Below are positions 20,130 through 28,498 of a stretch of 64,000 bases of DNA, piece by piece (position 1 is the stretch's first letter; every line of letters starts with the position of its first letter). This DNA is from JAGXRK01 sp963714415. GTDB lineage: Bacteria; Bacteroidota; Ignavibacteria; Ignavibacteriales; Ignavibacteriaceae. The translations under genes were made by a program, and so were the position numbers. Location: assembly GCA_963714415.1 (NCBI GenBank), contig CAVQOL010000001.1, forward strand, positions 372,001 through 436,000. The letters run 5' to 3'. The notes beneath the pieces are model-generated. The model was given only the letters and a program-made list of their open reading frames with translations, searched no databases and was not told the DNA's origin.

Positions 20130-20297
20130 TTATTTATAGTCATTAATATCAAATTTACGCGCAGCACCGTTGCGATTCATATACTTTATTTTCCCAAAAC
20201 TCGTCTTTCCGTCTAGGCACGGTCGTTGAATTACTCTGATTGACCATACAATTCCTGTGTATCCAATTATAGTAACTTCATTTCCTACTAGAAAAAT
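20130..20297 (-). CDS. Small protein ORF without a normal start codon (about 55 residues)
   Basis: Downstream of xth and in the same frame, a minus-strand stretch is open from just after the xth stop to TAA at 20130-20132. It encodes a convincing soluble sequence: FLVGNEVTIIGYTGIVWSIR, then VIQRPCLDGKTSFGKIKYMN and RNGAARKFDINDYK. The alternating hydrophobic/Gly pattern suggests a small beta (SH3-like) fold. There is no in-frame ATG, GTG or TTG at the expected place. However, an AAGGA ribosome binding site lies five bases before an ATT codon at 20297, just where a start is expected, so either ATT is used or an ATG has been mutated or misread. Function unknown. Confidence 0.45.
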   Translation of the reverse strand: MFLVGNEVTIIGYTGIVWSIRVIQRPCLDGKTSFGKIKYMNRNGAARKFDINDYK

Positions 20298-20342
20298 TTC
20301 TTTCCTTGCTTTATAGAAAATAAATAATAAATATTTGAAACT

Positions 20343-21125
20343 TTAAACTTCCAGCTCAACGCCAACCGGACAGTGATCAGATCCCATAACCTCCTGAAGT
20401 ATAAAAGCGTTTTTAATATTCTTTTTCAAATTTTCAGATACAAAGAAATAATCGATTCTCCAACCAACATTTCTGTCTCTGGCCCGAGTTACCATATCCC
20501 ACCAGGAATATTGTTCAGGTTCATCATTAAACATTCTGAATGTATCGACATAACCATGAGAAAAGAATTTATCCATCCAGTCTCTTTCCATAGGAAGGAA
20601 GCCGGATGTTTTTGAATTTTCTTTCGGACGGGCAAGATCAATTTCTTTATGTGCTGTGTTCACATCTCCGCAAATAATAAGTTTCTTTCCTTTCGATTTT
20701 AAGTTCTCTGCATACTTAAGAAATGCATCATAGAAATCCATTTTATATTGAAGACGTTCTTCGCTTGCTTTGCCGTTCGGATAATATATATTTATTAAAA
20801 CAAAACTTTTATAATCTGCAATGATTATTCTTCCCTCATCATCAAACTTAGGAATGCCAAATCCATGTTCAACTTTGACCGGTTCTTGTTTAGTGTAAAT
20901 AGCAACTCCGCTGTAGCCCTTCTTAACTATTGATGAAGAAAAATATGATTTGTATCCGTTTATGTTAAGCAAGTCATCTGTTAATTGATCCGGATGTGCT
21001 TTTGTTTCCTGCAGGCAAAGTATATCGGGACTTTCTTTAATAATCCAATTGATCAATCCTTTCTTTTGTGCGGCACGAATTCCATTAACATTCCAGGAGA
21101 GAAGTCGAAGTTTATTTTTCGGCAT
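20343..21125 (-). CDS. xth: Exodeoxyribonuclease III / AP endonuclease
   Basis: DNA-repair enzyme that cuts at abasic sites and trims 3' ends. Length 260 residues, the ExoA/Xth norm. The motifs are LLSWNVNGIRAAQKKG, DILCLQETKAHPDQL (metal Glu), YSGVAIYTKQEP, LIICGDVNTAHKEIDL (Asp and Asn of the site), YSWWDMVTRARDRNVGWRID and GSDHCPVGVEL (catalytic Asp-His). It lies 32 bases downstream of feoB on the same strand and may be read through from the iron operon. Confidence 0.95.
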   Translation of the reverse strand: MPKNKLRLLSWNVNGIRAAQKKGLINWIIKESPDILCLQETKAHPDQLTDDLLNINGYKSYFSSSIVKKGYSGVAIYTKQEPVKVEHGFGIPKFDDEGRIIIADYKSFVLINIYYPNGKASEERLQYKMDFYDAFLKYAENLKSKGKKLIICGDVNTAHKEIDLARPKENSKTSGFLPMERDWMDKFFSHGYVDTFRMFNDEPEQYSWWDMVTRARDRNVGWRIDYFFVSENLKKNIKNAFILQEVMGSDHCPVGVELEV

Positions 21126-21157
21126 GAAATTTCTCTTTCAATTATTTATAAATAAAA

Positions 21158-22585
21158 TCAATTGACAATAATTCTCCAAATCTGCGTTACAAAAAACGTA
21201 ACAGCTAACCCCATAATAATAGGAAGAAAAGTAGAAACCATCGTCCACTTCACACTTTTTGTTTCTTTATAAATTGTATAAATAGTTGTTGAGCAAGGAT
21301 TATGAAGTAAACTAAACAACATTAAGTTAATTCCTGTTAATAGTGTCCAGCCGCCTGAATAAAGAATATTAGCAGTATCTGAAACTGCTTCAAGTTCGAA
21401 CATTACGCCGCTTCCTGCACCCACTCCAGCCAGACCAAGATTTGCAACTGTCAACATCAATACGGTTGGAATAACAATTTCGTTCGCAGGAATTGCAATG
21501 ATGTAAGCAAGAAGTATCACACCGTTTAATCCAAAAATAAAAGCTGCGGGATTAACCCAACTAATAAAATGATTTGCGACAGAAACTCCATCAACAGATA
21601 TATTTGATACCAGCCAGATAACCATTCCTGCAGGAACTGCAAAAACAATTGCGCGCCACAAAACGAAAATTGTTCTGTCAATTAACGATGTATAAAGTGT
21701 TTGCATTATTCTTGGCGGACGATAAGGTGGAAGTTCAAGGCTGAATGCCGAAGCTTCCCCCTTTAACATTGTTTTTGATAATGTCCAGGAAACAATTAAG
21801 CTTAGTGCTATGCCGAGAACCGCAATAAATACAACAGCCGCGGCTGATACTAATCCCGCCAGGTAAGCCGGAGCAGCACTACCGATGAAAATTGTAGCAA
21901 TTAAAATTTGAGTGGGCCATCTTCCGTTACACAAAGAAAAATTGTTTGTTATGATTGCAAGCAGTCTCTCTCTTGGTGAATCAATAACACGAGTTGCAAT
22001 TACTCCCGCCGCATTGCATCCGAACCCCATTGCCATTGTAAGTGCCTGCTTTCCATGAGCACCTACTCGTTTGTAAAGCGGATCCATATTAAATGCTACA
22101 CGAGGCAGATAACCAAAATCTTCAAGCAAACTAAAAACAGGAAAGAAAATAGCCATTGGTGGAAGCATAACACTTACAACCCAGGCCATAGCAAGATAAG
22201 CCCCGTCAAGAAGAAGTCCTTCAATCCAAAATGGTATTCCGATTGATGCTGCAAAACTTTTTAATGCCGGATGAATCGTATCAACCAGCAAAGAAGCCAG
22301 CAATCCTGAAGGAACATTTGCTCCTTCAATTGTTATCCAGAAAACACCTCCAAGGATTAAAAACATAATGGGGAAACCGAGATACTTGCTTGTAAGAATT
22401 CTGTCTAATGTTCTATCAAGACTGAAGGCGGGTTTTTTATCGGGATATACAACCGCTTTATTGGCAATTGATGTTGCATTCTCGTATATAGACTCCATCA
22501 ATGTATCGTGGAGATTTTCACCGACTTCCCAGCGAAGATTATTCGCTGTTGCAAGTATTGATTCTCGTTTTATGTTATTGTTCAT
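21158..22585 (-). CDS. feoB: FeoB ferrous iron permease, C-terminal membrane half
   Basis: About 475 residues from the ATG at 22585 (MNNNIKRES). It carries the FeoB transport core with two Gate (nucleoside-recognition) modules. Visible landmarks are LDRILTSKYLGFPIMF, LLEDFGYLPRVAFNMDPLYK, GAHGKQALTMAMGFGCNAAG (the conserved Cys of the pore), NNFSLCNGRWPTQI, and the C-terminal LLHNPCSTTIYTIYKETKS. The G domain is in the previous gene, which overlaps by 11 bases (ATGAACAATAA). The split may be natural, with translational coupling, or may be a one-base insertion in an AAA run just before, since removing one A gives a continuous SKKMNNNIKRES. Predicted role: Fe2+ import across the inner membrane. 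Confidence 0.9.
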   Translation of the reverse strand: MNNNIKRESILATANNLRWEVGENLHDTLMESIYENATSIANKAVVYPDKKPAFSLDRTLDRILTSKYLGFPIMFLILGGVFWITIEGANVPSGLLASLLVDTIHPALKSFAASIGIPFWIEGLLLDGAYLAMAWVVSVMLPPMAIFFPVFSLLEDFGYLPRVAFNMDPLYKRVGAHGKQALTMAMGFGCNAAGVIATRVIDSPRERLLAIITNNFSLCNGRWPTQILIATIFIGSAAPAYLAGLVSAAAVVFIAVLGIALSLIVSWTLSKTMLKGEASAFSLELPPYRPPRIMQTLYTSLIDRTIFVLWRAIVFAVPAGMVIWLVSNISVDGVSVANHFISWVNPAAFIFGLNGVILLAYIIAIPANEIVIPTVLMLTVANLGLAGVGAGSGVMFELEAVSDTANILYSGGWTLLTGINLMLFSLLHNPCSTTIYTIYKETKSVKWTMVSTFLPIIMGLAVTFFVTQIWRIIVN

Positions 22586-23402
22586 CTTCTTTGCTTTTGT
22601 CAACCACGGTATCATTCAGGATGACATTCTTTTTCAAATTTCCCAAATCCCCACTCCGAATTGCATCAATTATGCTTTGATCACCCTCTAGTAATCTCAG
22701 TGCTGCCCAGCGAGTATTGGGAAGATTAGGAAATTCTTCTGCAATTTCTTTGCTTAATTTTTCAACGGCAAAATTCAATTTCCTGGATGAAGTTTTAATT
22801 CTATTTGGTTTGCAAATGTATTTTCCAGATGCAACTTCATAAATCATATTTAATAATTCATTCATTCCTTCGCCCTGTCTTGCAGCGGCAGGAACGACCG
22901 GGATACCAAGCTCTTTTGATAAAGATCTTTCATCAACTTTAATTCCGTTGCGTTTAGCTTCGTCCATTAAGTTAAGGCAAACGACAGCACGATCAGTTAT
23001 TTCCAAAATTTGCAGAACCAGGTTTAAATTTCTTTCAACTCTTGTTGCATCAACAACAATAACGGTAACATCTGGTTGACCGAATAAAATAAAATCACGC
23101 GCAACTTCTTCATCTGTGCTTGTTGATAAAAGTGAATACGTTCCAGGAAGATCAACAATCTTAAATTTCTTCTGATTGTATTCAAATCCACCTTCTGCAC
23201 GTGTAACAGTTTTGCCGGGCCAGTTGCCTGTATGTTGTCTTAATCCGGTTAAGTAGTTAAACACCGTGCTTTTTCCTGTGTTGGGATTTCCTGCAAGTGC
23301 AACAACGTAATCAATGTTGGTCATGTTTATTCCCAGCTTTTTAAGATTGCCGAGATTATGAACCGGACAATTAGCACAGTTATTTAAATCAATACCACTC
23401 AT
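22575..23402 (-). CDS. feoB: FeoB N-terminal small GTPase domain protein
   Basis: 275 residues. The N terminus has an extra NCANCPVHNLGN segment with Cys and His residues that could bind metal. Then come the G motifs: GNPNTGKSTVFNYLTG (G1), TVTRAEGGFE (switch I with Thr), DLPGTYSLLSTSTDE (G3), LNLMDEAKR (G4) and VPAAARQGEG (G5). The helical GDI domain follows (about 195-265, PNTRWAALRLLEGDQS). Together with 21158-22585 it makes a complete FeoB. It lies 9 bases after the DtxR-FeoA gene. Confidence 0.92.
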   Translation of the reverse strand: MSGIDLNNCANCPVHNLGNLKKLGINMTNIDYVVALAGNPNTGKSTVFNYLTGLRQHTGNWPGKTVTRAEGGFEYNQKKFKIVDLPGTYSLLSTSTDEEVARDFILFGQPDVTVIVVDATRVERNLNLVLQILEITDRAVVCLNLMDEAKRNGIKVDERSLSKELGIPVVPAAARQGEGMNELLNMIYEVASGKYICKPNRIKTSSRKLNFAVEKLSKEIAEEFPNLPNTRWAALRLLEGDQSIIDAIRSGDLGNLKKNVILNDTVVDKSKEDEQ

Positions 23403-23411
23403 AATTCTACT

Positions 23412-24428
23412 CTAATCATTCACTAAATAAATTTTATCGGTTTGATTTTTCCTAAGTGCAATAGTTGCACCCCGAATGCGGTAAGCAACGGGATCATCCC
23501 ATAAACCCTTCATTTCAACTTCGACTTCTGTTCCCGGAACCACACCGAGATCCATCAATCTTCTGCGCTGCTGACCTCTTAATGATTTTGCAATCCCAAA
23601 TATTTTTCCTTTTTCACCAATCTTTAATTCCGATAATGATCTGAATTTTCCCTCAACAGGTTTTTCAAATTCTATCATCCCAACAGTTATGCTTTGTGTA
23701 ATTAAAGGTGAAAGTATACATTCCTCGCCGTTCGCAATGAACTTAATTCGTTTATCTGATACTTCAAGCATTCGTATCTGCATTCCGGGATAAAGTCCTT
23801 CTGCAACAATCTGGCTATAAATTGAAGGCGGTTCATCTTCAACGTGAATAATTGTTGCAAACTCACCGGGTTTCATTTCGGTTAAAAGCTTTCCTCTTTT
23901 CTCAGGAATATTTCCTGATGAAGATGGAATCGGATCACCATGCGGATCAAAAACAGGATTACCAATTTGTGCGGCTAACTGATCTGCCTGTTCCGGCGTT
24001 AACAGATGTTCTACTTCTTCGGCTTTCTGATGCCACTCGGTTTCATGAACACTTGTTTCATCGGCAAGATATTTTTCCCATAGACGATGAATACGAATTA
24101 CTCGTAATGCATAAGACCTTCCTTCCGAAGTAAGCAAAAGTGCATCCAGATGAGCAGTTACCATTCCCATTGATTCCAATCTTGAAATAATATCTGCTGA
24201 TTCATCCGATGAAATAGAAAGATTGCCCGCAATTCCGGTTAAAGTGCAGTTGATGTTATTGTATTCACAGTTGTATAAATACTTTAGGGCGTCTTCAATT
24301 AAGACTTTTTTGCTTGCATAGTTCGATTTTTTCCAAATGGCCACTATTCCTTTTTCAGGATAGAATAGAATGAGGAAAAAAAGCACCACGATAAATCCGA
24401 TTATTAAAAGTATTAATGGTTCATTCAT
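23412..24428 (-). CDS. Membrane-anchored DtxR-type regulator fused to two FeoA domains
   Basis: 338 residues in four parts. A transmembrane helix (about 5-24, LILLIIGFIVVLFFLILFYP) is followed by a DtxR winged helix (about 40-100, LTGIAGNLSISSDESADIIS). The metal/dimerisation domain is about 105-165, where IRIHRLWEKYL and WHQKAEEVEHLL keep the His, Glu, Glu and His positions of DtxR/MntR. A FeoA/SH3-like domain (about 182-255) precedes a complete second FeoA domain (about 262-336, SLSELKIGEKGKIFGI and RRLMDLGVVPGTEVEV). The operon has no separate feoA, so this protein probably supplies FeoA to FeoB and may couple metal sensing to transport. Whether it still binds DNA from the membrane is open. 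Confidence 0.85.
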   Translation of the reverse strand: MNEPLILLIIGFIVVLFFLILFYPEKGIVAIWKKSNYASKKVLIEDALKYLYNCEYNNINCTLTGIAGNLSISSDESADIISRLESMGMVTAHLDALLLTSEGRSYALRVIRIHRLWEKYLADETSVHETEWHQKAEEVEHLLTPEQADQLAAQIGNPVFDPHGDPIPSSSGNIPEKRGKLLTEMKPGEFATIIHVEDEPPSIYSQIVAEGLYPGMQIRMLEVSDKRIKFIANGEECILSPLITQSITVGMIEFEKPVEGKFRSLSELKIGEKGKIFGIAKSLRGQQRRRLMDLGVVPGTEVEVEMKGLWDDPVAYRIRGATIALRKNQTDKIYLVND

Positions 24429-24437
24429 ATCTTTATC

Positions 24438-25100
24438 TCACCCAACAATCTTCTCAACAAAAATATTTAATGCAATGGTTTTGCTAATGTTTACTTCTTT
24501 GTTATTTATTTTAAGAAGCATTGAGCCATCAAAATCCAGGACATCTTTTATACTAATTTCTTTTCCAAGGTCAATGCCGATTTTAGAAAGGTAACTTAAC
24601 AGTCTGCTGTTTGTATCATTAACGCGAATAACTTCCGCTTTTTCATTTTTATGCAGTTCAGAAATTGCAACCGCAATTTTATGCTTTGGCAGTTTTCCTT
24701 TTCTATTTGGAATTGGATAGCCGTGCGGATCTGTTTCTGGATAATCCAGATATTCTTCAATTTTATTTATCAACTCATCAGATGAAGAATGTTCAAGTTT
24801 TTCGGCTTCATCATGGACTTTATCCCATGGCATTCCAAGAATCCGGTTAAGAAAAGTCTCCCATATTCTGTGACGCCTTACCATATTCTTTGCGTAGTTT
24901 TCGCCTTCAACAGTAAGCTTTATGCCTTTATATTTTTTATAAACGACTAAACCATCTGTTGAAAGCTTGCGAAGCATATCTGTAACAGCTGCATTTGAGA
25001 TGTCCAGAGTATCGGCAATTAGATTCGGTTTAATTTCACCATCTTCATCCCTGAATTTGTAAATTGCGCTCAGGTAATCTTCTTTTGAAATATTTTTCAT
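24438..25100 (-). CDS. DtxR/MntR family metal-dependent transcriptional repressor
   Basis: 220 residues, standard DtxR architecture. The N-terminal winged helix has MKNISKEDYLSAIYKFRDED and LIADTLDISNAAVTDMLRKL. The metal-binding dimerisation domain is VRRHRIWETFLNRILGM and WDKVHDEAEKLEHSSS, with the ligand His, Glu, Glu and His present. NRKGKLPKH leads to a C-terminal FeoA/SH3-like domain. It is the first gene of the iron operon, and a perfect 18-base palindrome sits 21-38 bases before its start (25121-25138). Autoregulated repression by Fe2+ (or Mn2+) is the likely mode. Confidence 0.92.
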   Translation of the reverse strand: MKNISKEDYLSAIYKFRDEDGEIKPNLIADTLDISNAAVTDMLRKLSTDGLVVYKKYKGIKLTVEGENYAKNMVRRHRIWETFLNRILGMPWDKVHDEAEKLEHSSSDELINKIEEYLDYPETDPHGYPIPNRKGKLPKHKIAVAISELHKNEKAEVIRVNDTNSRLLSYLSKIGIDLGKEISIKDVLDFDGSMLLKINNKEVNISKTIALNIFVEKIVG

Positions 25101-25120
25101 TTAAGCCCGGTATAAAATAT

Positions 25121-25138
25121 ATTTAAGTGCACTTAAAT
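25121..25138. promoter_or_regulatory. Palindromic candidate operator for the DtxR-type repressor
   Basis: ATTTAAGTGCACTTAAAT is a perfect 18-base palindrome, 21-38 bases upstream of the dtxR-like ATG and within its promoter region. DtxR-family repressors bind palindromes of about this size. The site also lies in the divergent spacer with topA, about 170 bases before that gene. No second copy was noticed in the window. Confidence 0.6.
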
Positions 25139-25310
25139 TTAGAAAAGATCAAGATAAAAGGCAAAGGCGATAATCCTTGCTTATGATGTCTTCTGCTACT
25201 TAGTTTAAATCACAGCATCTAACATCCATTCTTATTGACTTTGTGTTTTAACTGAAGATTAGGTTAATTTGCAGGCGCTTTTTTAAAAACTGTACGAAAA
25301 TCAAGGAATT

Positions 25311-27665
25311 ATGTCAAAAAATATTGTAATTGTTGAATCCCCGGCTAAAGCTAAGACCATTGAAAGTTATCTTGGTAAAGACTTTTTAGTTACATCAAGC
25401 TACGGACATATTCGGGATCTTGAAAAAAAAAACAAGGGTGTTGATATTGAAAATAATTTCACGCCGGTCTATAAAATTCCCGAAGATAAAAAGAACGTTG
25501 TAAAAGAATTAAAGAAGATCACACAAAAAGCTCAGACTATCTGGCTTGCGACTGACGAAGACCGCGAAGGTGAAGCGATATCCTGGCATTTGAAAGAGGC
25601 TCTTGAACTTCCCGAAGATAAGATCAAACGAATTGTATTCAACGAAATAACAAAAAATGCTGTGCTGGAATCAATTGCTAATCCAAGAACCATTGATATG
25701 AATCTTGTGGATGCACAGCAGGCAAGAAGAATTCTTGATCGTCTAGTTGGGTTTGAATTATCGGCAGTACTCTGGAGAAAAATAAAATCAAAACTTTCGG
25801 CAGGAAGAGTTCAATCTGTTGCAGTCAGATTAATCGTTGAACGCGAAAGAGAAATTGATGCGTTTGTCCCCGAGTCACGTTTCAAAGTTATTGCACAGTT
25901 TATTGTTGAGGATGATAACGGTAAGAAGAATGAATTAAAAGCAGAACTTCCGGGATATCTTAAAACAGAAAAAGATGTTGAGAACTTTTTAAACAAGTGC
26001 AGTGATGCAAAGTTTACGGTTGAAAGTGTTGAGAAAAAACCTTTTAAGAAAACTCCCGCACCACCTTTTACAACTTCAACTTTGCAGCAGGAAGCAAGCA
26101 GAAAGTTGAGATTCTCTGTTTCCAAAACTATGATGGTCGCCCAAAGATTATATGAGGCTGGAAAAATTTCGTATATGAGAACCGATTCTGTTAACCTATC
26201 AGAGTTTGCTCTTGATGCCGCAAAGCAGGCAATTCATAATGATTACGGCAAGCAGTATTGGCATAAGAGACAGTTCAAAACAAAATCGTCAATTGCTCAG
26301 GAAGCACACGAAGCAATTCGTCCTACTGATTTCAGTGTTGAAACTATTGACGGAATAAAAGATGAAAAAGCTCTTTATGAATTAATATGGCAGCGTGCAA
26401 TCGCTTCACAGATGAGTGATGCAGAGCTAGAACGCACAATTGCAAAGATAAAAATTTCAACTACCGACGAAACCTTAACAGCAAAAGGTGAAGTAATTAA
26501 GTTTGACGGTTTTCTGAAAGTCTATCTTGAAGATACTGATGATGAAAACGGAGAAAACGGATATTCGGATATTTTACCTCCGCTTAAAGAAGGACAGATA
26601 CTTCAGATGAAAGAAATTTTTGCGACAGAAAGATTTACACGTCCGTCTGCAAGATATACTGAAGCGAGTCTGGTTAAAAAACTTGAAGAGCTTGGAATAG
26701 GAAGACCATCAACGTATGCGCCCACAATAAGCACTATTCAAAAACGAGGATATGTTCATAAAGAAGAGCGCAACGGAACTGAAAGAGAATACAGGGTGCT
26801 TTCGCTTATTCCTTCAGGCCAGATCAAAAAGCAAAAGCGAACTGAGAAAATTGGTGTTGATAAGGGAAAACTTTTTCCAAATGATATTGCAATGCTTGTA
26901 AATGATTTTCTAATGCTGAACTTTCCTAAAATACTTGACTATAAATTCACTGCTCACGTTGAAGAAGAACTTGACGATGTCGCTCTTGGCAAAATGGATT
27001 ACCATGAAATGCTCGATGAATTTTATCATCCCTTCCATAAAAATGTTGAAGAAACGATAGAAAAAAGTGAGCGGGTTTCGGGTGAAAGAATTCTTGGCGT
27101 TGATCCTAACACAGGAAAACAAATTTCTGTGAGAATGGCAAGATTTGGTCCGGTTGCACAACTTACCGATCTAAAGGATCCCGAATCAAAACCCGAGTAT
27201 GCAGGACTAAGAAAAGATCAGAAGCTTGAATCAATCACCATTGATGTAGCGCTTGAATTGTTTAAATTGCCAAGGACACTTGGTGAATTTGAAAGTGCAG
27301 AAGTTACTGCTGCAATAGGAAGGTTCGGACCGTATATAAAACATAAAAGTAAATTCTATTCCCTGAAAAAAGATTACGATCCTCATACTATTTCACTTGA
27401 TGAAGCGATTGAGGTGATAGGGGCAAAACGAATTGCGGACGATGAAAAAACAATTAAGATATTTGAGGAAAATCCTGATTACCAGATTCTAAATGGAAGA
27501 TGGGGACCTTATTTAAAAGTTGGTAATAAAAACATTAAGATTCCGAAAGACCGAGAGCCATCATCATTTACTTTTGATGAAGTCCTTGCACTTGAGAAAG
27601 AAGCTGAACAGGGAAAAACTAAAACTAAGGCAAAAACCAAAAGAACTAAAAAGAAATCTGAGTAA
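25311..27665 (+). CDS. topA: DNA topoisomerase I
   Basis: Type IA topoisomerase that relaxes negative supercoils; 784 residues. The Toprim domain opens with IVIVESPAKAKTIESYLG and has the acidic metal site in LATDEDREGEAISWHL. The core contains RRILDRLVGFELS, GRVQSVAVRLIVEREREI and the catalytic tyrosine in ISYMRTDSVNLS (near residue 290). Instead of Cys4 zinc fingers, the C terminus carries Toprim_Crpt-type repeats (IGRFGPYIKHKSKFYSL and GRWGPYLKVGNKN) and a Lys-rich tail. A ribosome binding site (AAGGA) precedes the ATG. Its stop overlaps the lgt start (TAATG). Confidence 0.97.
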   Translation: MSKNIVIVESPAKAKTIESYLGKDFLVTSSYGHIRDLEKKNKGVDIENNFTPVYKIPEDKKNVVKELKKITQKAQTIWLATDEDREGEAISWHLKEALELPEDKIKRIVFNEITKNAVLESIANPRTIDMNLVDAQQARRILDRLVGFELSAVLWRKIKSKLSAGRVQSVAVRLIVEREREIDAFVPESRFKVIAQFIVEDDNGKKNELKAELPGYLKTEKDVENFLNKCSDAKFTVESVEKKPFKKTPAPPFTTSTLQQEASRKLRFSVSKTMMVAQRLYEAGKISYMRTDSVNLSEFALDAAKQAIHNDYGKQYWHKRQFKTKSSIAQEAHEAIRPTDFSVETIDGIKDEKALYELIWQRAIASQMSDAELERTIAKIKISTTDETLTAKGEVIKFDGFLKVYLEDTDDENGENGYSDILPPLKEGQILQMKEIFATERFTRPSARYTEASLVKKLEELGIGRPSTYAPTISTIQKRGYVHKEERNGTEREYRVLSLIPSGQIKKQKRTEKIGVDKGKLFPNDIAMLVNDFLMLNFPKILDYKFTAHVEEELDDVALGKMDYHEMLDEFYHPFHKNVEETIEKSERVSGERILGVDPNTGKQISVRMARFGPVAQLTDLKDPESKPEYAGLRKDQKLESITIDVALELFKLPRTLGEFESAEVTAAIGRFGPYIKHKSKFYSLKKDYDPHTISLDEAIEVIGAKRIADDEKTIKIFEENPDYQILNGRWGPYLKVGNKNIKIPKDREPSSFTFDEVLALEKEAEQGKTKTKAKTKRTKKKSE

Positions 27666-28498
27666 TGATTGCTGTAATTCAAAACATAATTTTGATTTTT
27701 GGATATATTACGTGGGAAGTAAGTCGTGAGATTGCTAAAATTGGTCCGTTATCATTAAGATGGTACGGACTTTTATTTGCGCTTGCATTTGTTTTCGGAT
27801 TCATAATTCTTACCCGTGTTTATAAACTTGAAAAGAAACCGCAAACTGATTTAGAACAATTATCCATTTATGTAATTCTCGGAACCGTAATTGGTGCGCG
27901 TCTCGGTCATTGCTTGTTTTATGACCCTTCTTATTACTTGTCAAATCCGTTGGAAATGGTAAAGGTATGGGAGGGCGGACTTGCCAGTCACGGCGCTGCA
28001 ATTGGAATTCTTATCGCCCTATATCTTTTTTCAAAAAAGAAAAAAGATCAAAGTATGCTGTGGGTTTTGGACAGATTGGTTATTGTCGTTGCGCTTGGTG
28101 GTGCCTTAATAAGACTCGGAAATTTATTTAACTCGGAAATAATCGGTATGCAAACAGATGTTCCTTGGGCATTTATTTTTGCAAGCGTTGATGGTATTCC
28201 GCGTCATCCTGCACAATTGTATGAATCAATTGCCTACTTCATTTCATTTGGCGTTCTTTATTTTGTTTATATGAAGCAAAATAAAAACTTAAAACAAGGT
28301 TTTATGTTTGGATTGTTTCTAATACTGATTTTCGGATTCAGGTTTTTTGTTGAGTTCATTAAAGAAGATCAATCTGCTTTTGAAGCGGGAATGACTTTAA
28401 ATATGGGACAACTGCTCAGCATTCCTTTTATAATAATGGGTTTATATTATATTTCTAGAAAACCGAAGAAAATAAAGTCAAAGACAAAGAAAAAATGA
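27665..28498 (+). CDS. lgt: Prolipoprotein diacylglyceryl transferase
   Basis: Inner-membrane enzyme that adds diacylglycerol to the lipobox cysteine of prolipoproteins. It has 277 residues and about seven helices. LRWYGLLFALAFVFGF, GGLASHGAAIGILIAL (catalytic His) and LVIVVALGGALIRLGNLFNS followed by EIIG (the Lgt signature) are visible, as is RHPAQLYESIAYF. It is translationally coupled to topA (TAATG) and to the next gene by an ATGA overlap; that next gene encodes a lipoprotein, a natural Lgt substrate. Confidence 0.96.
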   Translation: MIAVIQNIILIFGYITWEVSREIAKIGPLSLRWYGLLFALAFVFGFIILTRVYKLEKKPQTDLEQLSIYVILGTVIGARLGHCLFYDPSYYLSNPLEMVKVWEGGLASHGAAIGILIALYLFSKKKKDQSMLWVLDRLVIVVALGGALIRLGNLFNSEIIGMQTDVPWAFIFASVDGIPRHPAQLYESIAYFISFGVLYFVYMKQNKNLKQGFMFGLFLILIFGFRFFVEFIKEDQSAFEAGMTLNMGQLLSIPFIIMGLYYISRKPKKIKSKTKKK

